Shown: in pieces, positions 57,415 through 64,000 of the stretch
Layout of the letters: each line of letters begins with the position of its first letter
How positions within the stretch are numbered: the stretch's first letter is position 1
Assembly: GCA_002502855.1 (NCBI GenBank)
Contig: DAQK01000033.1
Location: forward strand, 32,679 to 96,678
Direction of reading: 5' to 3'
DNA: 64,000 nt
Source of the DNA: Methanobacterium sp. UBA279
Lineage (GTDB): Archaea > Methanobacteriota > Methanobacteria > Methanobacteriales > Methanobacteriaceae
Translations under genes and position numbers: made by a program
The notes under the pieces: model-generated
What the model saw: the letters and a program-made list of their open reading frames with translations, nothing else
Database searches by the model: none
Told to the model about the DNA's origin: nothing

Positions 57415-58266
57415 ATGAAAGTAGGGTTTTTAGGTTTTGGTGAAGTGGCATCGACCCTTTCCGGATGGTTTAAAGATGCAGGGGTGGAAGTTTACACCTC
57501 CCTGGAAAATAGAAGCGTCAAAACACAGGTCCTGGCAGAAGATTGTGGGGTAAATACGTGTAAAGATAATAAAACCCTGGCAGAGATTTCTGATATTTTG
57601 ATATCAGCTGTTACACCTGCTGAAGCTGTAAATGTGGCTAGGGAAGTGGGGAAACATGTGAAGGGAATCTACGTAGATGTAAATAACATCTCACCCGGGA
57701 CAGCTAAGGAGGCACTGGGCTACATTGAGAACGGGAAAACCGTTGATGCAGCCATAATCGGGGGTATAAAGAAGGAAGGAATACAAGTGCAGATTGTAGC
57801 GTCAGGAAGTTACGCGGAACAGTTTTCCAGTCTGAACCAGTATGGACTGAATATAAAAGTGATATCTCCGGATTTAGGTAAGGCCAAAACCCTGAAGATG
57901 CTTAGAAGTTCCTATACCAAGGGCGTTTCTGCACTGTTATTTGAATCACTCTATTTAGCCTACCAGATGGGTTTGGATGAAGAATTCATGAAATGCTTAG
58001 AGAGCACCGAGTGTCCGGGTTTTAGAGAATCCACTCTTTCCCGAGTAAAAAACAGTGCCTATCATGCGGAGAGAAAATCACAGGAGATGGAAGAAGTTCT
58101 AAAATTCATAGAAGATTACAGCAAATTAGAGTTAACGGATGAAGATGAATGTCTTTCCATGATTAAAGCAACCGGTGAATTCTTTAAATATATTTCTAAT
58201 AAAATTGAACTGGATGAAAAACCAAATTATAAAGAGCTTTTTGAATCATTTAAAAGTAAAAATTAA
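57415..58266 (+). CDS. NAD(P)-dependent oxidoreductase with DUF1932 C-terminal domain
   Basis: 283 aa. Rossmann start KVGFLGFGEVASTLSGWF, then a 6-phosphogluconate/beta-hydroxyacid dehydrogenase-like NAD domain (ISAVTPAEAVNVAREVG) and an all-helical DUF1932 domain from about 180. It probably reduces a beta-hydroxyacid or related substrate. It follows the DUF89 gene by 24 bp. Confidence 0.85.
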   Translation: MKVGFLGFGEVASTLSGWFKDAGVEVYTSLENRSVKTQVLAEDCGVNTCKDNKTLAEISDILISAVTPAEAVNVAREVGKHVKGIYVDVNNISPGTAKEALGYIENGKTVDAAIIGGIKKEGIQVQIVASGSYAEQFSSLNQYGLNIKVISPDLGKAKTLKMLRSSYTKGVSALLFESLYLAYQMGLDEEFMKCLESTECPGFRESTLSRVKNSAYHAERKSQEMEEVLKFIEDYSKLELTDEDECLSMIKATGEFFKYISNKIELDEKPNYKELFESFKSKN

Positions 58267-58342
58267 CCTATTTTTCTAAATTCAGTAAGGATTATCTGTT
58301 TGTAAACTAAATTATATATGGGATTTATTAAGGAGGATACCA

Positions 58343-58540
58343 ATGGCTAAACTGGACGTGGAGAAAATCTGTCAAGAAGATTTAGAGAAATTGATTGATA
58401 GAAAAATCGTTGCTGTGAGTTTTAAATCTTATGATGATGATTGCTGGAGGATGCATATAGATACAGATAAGGGAAGGGTAGTCGTGACCTTCTGCAGGAA
58501 TTGGAAATGTCCAGTAGTTGAATACAGGAAACCAAGATAA
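58343..58540 (+). CDS. Small conserved-looking protein, unknown
   Basis: 65 aa, alpha-beta, with SYDDDCWRMHIDTDKGRVVV and Cys residues in FCRNWKCPVVEY. AAGGAGGATA precedes the ATG, supporting translation. No family recognised. Confidence 0.65.
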   Translation: MAKLDVEKICQEDLEKLIDRKIVAVSFKSYDDDCWRMHIDTDKGRVVVTFCRNWKCPVVEYRKPR

Positions 58541-58543
58541 AAT

Positions 58544-58558
58544 TTTTTTTTTTTTTTG
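58544..58558. terminator. Long T run between convergent genes
   Basis: Fifteen consecutive T follow the 65-aa gene, consistent with an archaeal U-rich terminator on the plus strand. Confidence 0.6.
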
Positions 58559-58590
58559 ATTGTCTTTCTATTATTAGTTCCTTTATTTAT

Positions 58591-59883
58591 TCACTTTTCT
58601 ATACGAACTCTAATTCTAAAACCTTCTTCTTTCTTAATCACCTGTGCCTTCAGGGGAATGAAATGAGAGTCAATTAACAGTCTGAGGTAAGTGGCCTGTT
58701 TAGCCGGTAATTTAAGTGGACTCTTTATTTTACGGTCCGGGGCTCTAATCTGGCAGGCAATCACACCTCTCTTATCCACGAATAACTCGGCATCCATACC
58801 GGTTTTTAAAGAATCCACCTCGAAAGTTCTAAGGTGCAGGCCAGCATCTAGGGAGTATAGTGGGGGTTCTCTGATCTTTTTTCCCTTCCGGAACATCTTA
58901 TGGGCCTCTGAAGATGCTAGGCCTTCATTTGCCTTTGAAGCAACGAACCAGGCCCTTTCTGTGACCTTGTCAGTGGTCATGTCAGGGGGGATGATTCCCT
59001 TATTCTCATACTCCTTGATTAATTCGAAGACTTCCTGTTTGGTCACATCCTCTTCCACGGCACTTATGGCCAGCCTGCTTAAGACAGGACCGTAACCTGC
59101 TTTTCTCAATGATGCCCAGATCTGGTTTTCCAGCCTATACTTTCGACCTTTAACCAGCTCATCTGCTGCATCGGCATTGATATGGGCAATGTTCAGGAGT
59201 TTAGACCGGGAATAATTGTTTAATCTTTGTGTAAGTGTTTTTATGTCCCTTTTGGCAGGTAGGTGATGGTTTTCAAATTCTTCCTCCAGTATTTCTACAG
59301 TAGAAGAAGGCAGGAGTTGCTTAATATTTCCCGGTATCTCCAGCTGATTTTTCAGTATCTCCTGGCGGATAATTCGACCGGATATCTTCTCCCCACCCAC
59401 CTTGTACTCGGGGATTATGTGAAACTTCATCTTCCGGTGATATTTCTTGTAGAGAAAATCGTTTACTGCAAACCAGCGGATCACATTCCTGTTGGGCAGA
59501 TTACGTGGAATACCACTGAATATACCCTTCCGGGCGTATTCAGCTGAGAGTTTTTCCACCCTGGGAGTTGAAATATCAGCAGCATCAACATAATCCACTA
59601 CCCCATCTTCGATCATCATAGCTATCCTGAGGGGGACGGTGTATGCCAGAGTTAATCTGTGGTGCAGACCTTCAATGGGAACTATCTTATCAGCACCAGC
59701 TTCCAAAGCCATCCTGGACCTGGCTTCAAAATTAGAAAAGAACGGGGCGTGGTTGGCACTGTAACCTTTGTTGAGGTAGATTACAACCTCACCACCCTTT
59801 TTATCAGCCAGCTCCCGGGCTTTTTCTATCAACTTCGCATGGCCTTTGTGGACCGGGTCGAAGTCTGCGCTTATTCCTATCAT
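58591..59883 (-). CDS. Nucleotidyltransferase, TmcAL-like (HIGH family)
   Basis: From ATG 59883 it is 430 aa; a GTG at 59913 would overlap the upstream gene. The N-terminus has the nucleotidylyltransferase motif DFDPVHKGH with later [11 protein letters not shown] long C-terminal helical and beta-rich part (about 210-430) is specific to a methanogen subset. The family includes tRNA cytidine acetate ligase; here the actual substrate is unclear. Confidence 0.72.
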   Translation of the reverse strand: MIGISADFDPVHKGHAKLIEKARELADKKGGEVVIYLNKGYSANHAPFFSNFEARSRMALEAGADKIVPIEGLHHRLTLAYTVPLRIAMMIEDGVVDYVDAADISTPRVEKLSAEYARKGIFSGIPRNLPNRNVIRWFAVNDFLYKKYHRKMKFHIIPEYKVGGEKISGRIIRQEILKNQLEIPGNIKQLLPSSTVEILEEEFENHHLPAKRDIKTLTQRLNNYSRSKLLNIAHINADAADELVKGRKYRLENQIWASLRKAGYGPVLSRLAISAVEEDVTKQEVFELIKEYENKGIIPPDMTTDKVTERAWFVASKANEGLASSEAHKMFRKGKKIREPPLYSLDAGLHLRTFEVDSLKTGMDAELFVDKRGVIACQIRAPDRKIKSPLKLPAKQATYLRLLIDSHFIPLKAQVIKKEEGFRIRVRIEK

Positions 59884-59899
59884 ATTTTTGAGATTAAAA

Positions 59900-60967
59900 T
59901 TAGATTTTATCACTTAAAAGGGTGTTTGATCTTGATAAATCAGAATATTCAACATCTGCTTCCCATTTCACCTTACATTCACAATCAAACTCATCAGGAA
60001 TAGACTGATCAAGGTTAGACTCGATTATTAAATTTTTAAGTTTCTTATTACATTTCTTACAATTAAAAGGCCCTCTCCTTGTCCCAAAACCAGAGGTATC
60101 CATTATCACTGGGATTTTAATGGAACTTCGGACTCTTTTAATTATCTCTAGAATACTCCAAATCCAGGGAGGCTGGTATGAACCTCTGCGCCAGAGAACT
60201 TCCATCAAAGTTCCCTTATGAATAGTGGCAGGACAAAAAGATATCCGATCAACACCAACTTCTGCAGCGTATTCAGCAGAGGCAACAGCATCTTCAATAG
60301 CATCTTTTTCAGAGGTTAGAATTGGTTTAACAAATAAGTATGCCTTAGATGTTACTTTATAATCTGATTTCAGACTTTTAACTATATTAACAGCCCTTTC
60401 AAAGTCTTCATTGGAAAATCCCTTGTTTATCTTATATTCTTTGATGTAATCGCTGCTGCTCTCGAGTCCAATACTTACTTCAAATATCTTATCTGGTATC
60501 AGGCTGCAGCAGGCTTTCATTACCTCTTCATTAACGTATTCTGGCCTGGATTCAACCACCACTTCCTCCACGTTTTCTTCCTTATTTAGGAGTTTCAGGA
60601 TTTCATCCCGGGCTTCCCTGGGAATTTCACCTTCGTTGAGGAAACTCCCTGAGACAAAGATTTTAACCACGGTTTTAGGTCTAATTTCATGCCTTTCAAT
60701 TGAATTTTTAAATATATCAATTAATTCATCAGAAGAAACCTTTTCAAGGGGCGAATCAGCGATATAACTGCACATGGTGCACCCACCAGACTCAGAAAGT
60801 GCATGGGCACATCCCGTAGTTGGTAAAATAATAAAAATGGCGTTTCCTTTCCCGGAGTAAAGCAGGTCTTCTCCGAACCAGCTGGCTGATAGTTCTCGTG
60901 GTGATTTTTTATCTATCTTTCTCAGGGATTTTCCCCTGATTTCATGGGTCAGTTCTTTAATTTTCAT
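59900..60967 (-). CDS. Archaeosine-biosynthesis radical SAM protein (RaSEA)
   Basis: 355 aa. The Cys set [17 protein letters not shown] supplies the radical SAM cluster, followed by [27 protein letters not shown] and a C-terminal [11 protein letters not shown] zinc-like site. It matches RaSEA, which with ArcS converts preQ0-lysine-modified tRNA to archaeosine at position 15. An Elp3-like relative is the alternative. It directly precedes the nucleotidyltransferase gene. Confidence 0.82.
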   Translation of the reverse strand: MKIKELTHEIRGKSLRKIDKKSPRELSASWFGEDLLYSGKGNAIFIILPTTGCAHALSESGGCTMCSYIADSPLEKVSSDELIDIFKNSIERHEIRPKTVVKIFVSGSFLNEGEIPREARDEILKLLNKEENVEEVVVESRPEYVNEEVMKACCSLIPDKIFEVSIGLESSSDYIKEYKINKGFSNEDFERAVNIVKSLKSDYKVTSKAYLFVKPILTSEKDAIEDAVASAEYAAEVGVDRISFCPATIHKGTLMEVLWRRGSYQPPWIWSILEIIKRVRSSIKIPVIMDTSGFGTRRGPFNCKKCNKKLKNLIIESNLDQSIPDEFDCECKVKWEADVEYSDLSRSNTLLSDKI

Positions 60968-61162
60968 GATTTAGTCCTGTAAAGAATAGTAAATCTTGTT
61001 ATAAGCTATAGTTGTATAACTATAAAAATTGCTGGATAAAAAAATATGATGAGTGCCAATTGATATTGGTTGGAGTTATTTAAAAAATGAAAATAATCTG
61101 GTTTTTAAACAAATAGATAGATTGATATTTTTGAAAACCCTACTTTTATATCAGGTGGATAC

Positions 61163-62287
61163 ATGATCGAAATAGAATTTGATTCAGTAGAAGACGCAAC
61201 AGAGGCTGTGAGGGAACTTCACTATTTGGGAAGGGCTAAAATAGAAAAAAAATTTCACCATGATGTTTCAAAGCATTATTATCTAAATTCAGCATATGAA
61301 AAGGCTTTGGATGAATTAAAAAATGCTGAAAAGATATTTGAAACTAATAAGGAATATAGAAATAATGTATATGTTGAAGAAAATCCTGTGGATTATTTGT
61401 ACATCGCATTAACTGTTTTAAAAAAGCTTTTTGAAAGTGGAAAATTTAAAGAACTGGTAAATAAAAATCTCAGTGAAGCTGAGGATAGACTTTTCGAAAT
61501 TGATGCAGAAATGGATTTAAATGAAAAATTTAGAGATATAAAGGTATTAAAGGAAGAAACCAATGAAATATTTCAAAAAATTTTAGATTCTGGAATATTT
61601 CAAAAGCCGGATGATGAAAACGATACAAAAGAGTCAGATTTGCCAGTATCAAATAAACCAGATGAACATGGACCTGATGATTCATTTCAAGGAGATTCTG
61701 AGGATCCTAATGATACTGTAAACTCTAAGTATCCCGGAGATAACTTTGCTAAATTGCTTGATTTCAACTGGAAAAGACAGTTCTTAATCACTCCTATAAT
61801 AGAAAGTGTTAATTTTCACAGTGATTCTGAGGATCCCTATGCCAGATTTATGTATGGCGTGTATCTGAATGTTACTCACGTGGAGGATCTATTTTTTGGT
61901 GCTGATTTCAGATTGAAATTTGCATCCAATATCTATGTAACATATAATTTAAATTTGGGCTTGGAATTCATTTTACAGAAGAATGATTTAATAGATTCTC
62001 TTTCCGAATTACCTGTGGTAAATGAGGATGTTATTGAAGAGATTCAGATGGTTTCAGTAATTGCAGATGGAATTCTGTCAATCCTTGAGAAGCATAGGAA
62101 AGTTAAATACAGGAAATTTATTTTTGATGTAACTGAACTGTTTAACGATAAAATTTTTAATTATGATGAAGTTGATGTTGAATTCAGTCTTGATTCTGAC
62201 TTTGTAGAGCTTATTATTAAAGACCTGGCCAGAATTGGACTTATTAAAACAAAAGGAAAGAAAATAATAAGATATACCATGGATTAG
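61163..62287 (+). CDS. Unknown acidic protein with possible winged-helix C-terminus
   Basis: 374 aa, soluble. Helical first 150 residues, an acidic disordered linker (about 150-195, rich in D, P, S), then a beta-rich middle, and a C-terminus (DFVELIIKDLARIGLIKTKG) resembling a winged helix. GGTGGATAC lies upstream. No recognised family. Confidence 0.6.
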   Translation: MIEIEFDSVEDATEAVRELHYLGRAKIEKKFHHDVSKHYYLNSAYEKALDELKNAEKIFETNKEYRNNVYVEENPVDYLYIALTVLKKLFESGKFKELVNKNLSEAEDRLFEIDAEMDLNEKFRDIKVLKEETNEIFQKILDSGIFQKPDDENDTKESDLPVSNKPDEHGPDDSFQGDSEDPNDTVNSKYPGDNFAKLLDFNWKRQFLITPIIESVNFHSDSEDPYARFMYGVYLNVTHVEDLFFGADFRLKFASNIYVTYNLNLGLEFILQKNDLIDSLSELPVVNEDVIEEIQMVSVIADGILSILEKHRKVKYRKFIFDVTELFNDKIFNYDEVDVEFSLDSDFVELIIKDLARIGLIKTKGKKIIRYTMD

Positions 62288-62343
62288 ACTCTTTAATAAA
62301 CTATATTTTACAGTGGTATTTTATTTACTTGCACATATGTCAT

Positions 62344-62424
62344 CTATTTACCCCGGAACTGACTCATATAAAGGTCATAGTAGAACCCTTTCATATCCAG
62401 TAGTTCCTGGTGGGTGCCAATCTC
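62344..62424 (-). pseudogene. C-terminal fragment of an ABC multidrug exporter
   Basis: The minus strand reads EIGTHQELLDMKGFYYDLYM and MSQFRGK, then stop, the typical end of an ATP-binding/permease exporter. The rest of the gene is absent, replaced at about 62424 by plus-strand SPL-like sequence. Confidence 0.65.
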
Positions 62425-62724
62425 ATGCCAGTACTCCCATTTTTATCGGATTCAGAAGAGCACCTGGATGAAACGATTGGTAAGATGAAGGAATATGGGG
62501 CTGATTTTGTATTGGTTGCTGGTTTAACATTATTCGGGGACAAACCAAACGACTGTAAGGTTCGCTACTACAAAATCCTGGAAGAATACTTCCCTGAAGT
62601 TTTAGAAAAGACAAAACAGATGTTCAAGGATTCGTTTGCCCCTCCCATGGATTATCAAACGTCTCTCCACAAAAGATCTGAGAGGATATGTAGGAAATAC
62701 GGTATTAAAAGTAAAATAATCTAA
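62410..62724 (+). pseudogene. C-terminal fragment of a radical SAM (SPL-like) protein
   Basis: The reading frame LMPVLPFLSDSEEHLDETIG and ADFVLVAGLTLFGD is the C-terminal part of a spore-photolyase-like radical SAM protein; the N-terminal cluster domain is missing. The fragment starts inside the ABC-exporter tail, sharing GTGCCAATCTC, so the two were fused by a deletion. Confidence 0.65.
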
Positions 62725-62800
62725 ATTAAAGTAATAGACATAAAAAAAGTAGAGATGATTAGAGTAACTATATTACAAACTAATTTTTAAATGAGATATC

Positions 62801-63233
62801 ATGAAGATTGGATTTATTGCTATCATAATTGCAGTGATTCTGGCTGGTGTACTTGCTTACCTTTGACGTCAACTGATAATGATGCATCATCATCAGATGG
62901 CCTCAAATGGGAAACAGATTTCAATTCGGCTTTAAATACAGCCCAACTTTAAATACAGCCCAAAATACCAATAAATTGATTCTGGTAGATGTCCATGCTC
63001 CATGGTGCGGTTACTGCAAGGAGATGGATAAAAACACCCTACAAGATGCCAGGGTAACACAGAAACTTTCAAACTATGTGCTTTTAAAAATCAACGGTGA
63101 TGAGAATCCAGAATTCATGAAAAGATATCAGATCTACAGTTATCCCACTATACTAATCTTAAACTCCAGCGGAAACCTAGTAAAAACCATTTCTGGATAT
63201 CAAACTCCGGAAAACTTCGTAAACATGATATAA
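62801..63233 (+). pseudogene. Membrane-anchored thioredoxin-like protein, broken
   Basis: An N-terminal anchor (MKIGFIAIIIAVILAGVLAY) ends at TGA; one base shift restores TSTDNDASSSDGLKWETDF. A 17-bp tandem duplication (62930-62946 and 62947-62963) then shifts the frame. The downstream part, including the redox motif WCGYC and the cis-Pro YSYPTILIL, is intact in the last frame. Removing one 17-bp copy joins ALNTAQ to NTNKLILVDV. It would have served the adjacent CcdA. Confidence 0.75.
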
Positions 63234-63263
63234 GCTAAGTAAACATGATATAGGATCAAAAAG

Positions 63264-63897
63264 ATGCTTGATTATTTAATTTCTTTCTCTGCAGGAATAG
63301 TATCAGTGCTATCTCCCTGTGTTTTACCACTGATCCCAATAGTAGTGGGGCATTCTCTTTTAAGAAAGGAGCCCAGTTACACCATTTCCTTTGTCGGTGG
63401 GATTTTTTTTGTTATTTGCCATCATAACCATCTTGACAGTACTTTTTACTATGGCTATAAATCATTACCTGTTCTACTTTAGAATATTAGCCTCGATCTT
63501 CCTGATTATCCTGGGGATAGTCATCCTTTCATATCCCAACCGATTTAGCATCGGCCATTCCACCCCATGTGGATAAAAATGTTTCAAGCTCATTTATTCA
63601 TAGGATAAATAACATGTTTAGCCTGGTCTCCCTGTTTTGGACCTTACATAGTGGCAGTAGCAGCTTACAGTGCATCTACTGGTGATATAATTTACAGTAT
63701 TGTTAATATGCTGTTATTCTCCCTTGGATTCTCATTTACCCTGCTGATCTTGGCATTTGTACTATCAAAAATGAATTTAGAAAAAATAATAATAATATTC
63801 ATCAGGGATAAGGATGTTAGCCGGTATTATAATTGTAATTGCAGGAATTTACCTGTTATCAACCCAGTTAGGAGTAATATAAAAAATATGGATTGAT
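63264..63897 (+). pseudogene. CcdA/DsbD-like thiol-electron transporter, broken
   Basis: The start, DYLISFSAGIVSVLSPCVLPLI, carries the first CcdA Cys motif. Frames then change near 63410 (FFLLFAIITILTVLFTMAI), near 63570 and near 63620, where LAWSPCFGPYIVAVAAYSAS holds the second Cys. Further shifts occur near 63810. At least three lesions. CcdA moves electrons from cytoplasmic thioredoxin to outside thioredoxin-like proteins, here the equally broken neighbour. Confidence 0.75.
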
Positions 63898-64000
63898 AAG
63901 GTATGATGGAAAAATTCTGAATTAATTAAAAATTAGCTATTGATTTTAAAAATAAAAAGAAAAAAGAGAAGAAGTGTTTAGAAGTTGTCTATAACTTCTC

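Noticed and set aside
63978..64000. C-terminal tail of a minus-strand gene entering from the right edge (reads EVIDNF then stop)
   Set aside because: Only seven codons are visible, too little to support a feature.

Overview
The window is from a methanogenic archaeon of the Methanobacteriaceae, most likely a Methanobacterium. The evidence is the AT-rich sequence, ribosome-binding sites of the GGAGGTGA type, a porCDABEF pyruvate:ferredoxin oxidoreductase operon, an MtrA (methyl-H4MPT:CoM methyltransferase) paralogue, an archaeosine-pathway radical SAM enzyme, archaeal tRNA thiolation genes and CbiMNQO-type metal uptake. No rRNA or CRISPR is present; two tRNA genes (Thr-GGT, Leu-TAA) are seen.

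Layout. 1-5.3 kb: metal homeostasis on the minus strand (partial CopB-like P-type ATPase with a His-rich N-terminus, then cbiO, cbiQ, cbiN, cbiM) and a small HTH protein. 5.6-14.4 kb: a degraded region with a frameshifted TPR membrane gene, a twice-frameshifted radical SAM gene, at least four broken transposase genes, and an intact, compositionally different two-gene operon (HdrD/GlcF-like Fe-S protein plus GlcD-like flavoprotein) right next to an IS5-type element. 14.5-16.8 kb: zinc ribbon, radical SAM and GNAT genes. 16.9-29.7 kb is the most interesting segment. It holds a 69-aa protein, DUF2149 (ExbD-like), MotA/TolQ/ExbB, DUF2162, a 1542-aa secreted membrane-anchored CobN-like chelatase, a soluble MtrA corrinoid-protein paralogue, and a second secreted CobN-like protein whose gene is flanked by two nearly identical 199-bp MITEs. 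30-44 kb: fumarate hydratase alpha, a stand-alone LigD-type 3'-phosphoesterase, a complete pst/phoU phosphate system with an embedded TIM-barrel gene, citryl-CoA lyase-like and MFS genes, a phosphoesterase, and a PhoU-HTH regulator. 44-47.7 kb: tRNAs, a broken HEAT-repeat gene, an Ogt methyltransferase and a transposase remnant. 47.7-62.3 kb: housekeeping genes (porCDABEF, DHPS-like, TtuA and its ubiquitin-like partner, site-2 protease, DUF89, NAD-dependent oxidoreductase, nucleotidyltransferase, RaSEA). 62.3-64 kb: broken ABC-exporter, SPL-like, thioredoxin and CcdA genes.

How it fits together. The CobN-like/ExbB/ExbD-like/DUF2162 set has the same components as the Bacteroidetes HmuSTUV haem-utilisation genes, whose HmuS is CobN-like. 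Here they sit in an archaeon with no outer membrane and no TonB receptor gene in view. My working hypothesis is an archaeal cell-surface metallo-tetrapyrrole (corrinoid, F430 or haem) chelatase or dechelatase system, energised by an ExbBD-like channel and co-regulated with the CbiMNQO transporter. Recurrent inverted repeats built on AGTATTAC lie upstream of cbiM, the HTH gene, the GNAT gene, DUF2162 and cobN2, with a weaker one at cobN1, and could be the shared operator. The module membership is read from sequence; the function is inference.
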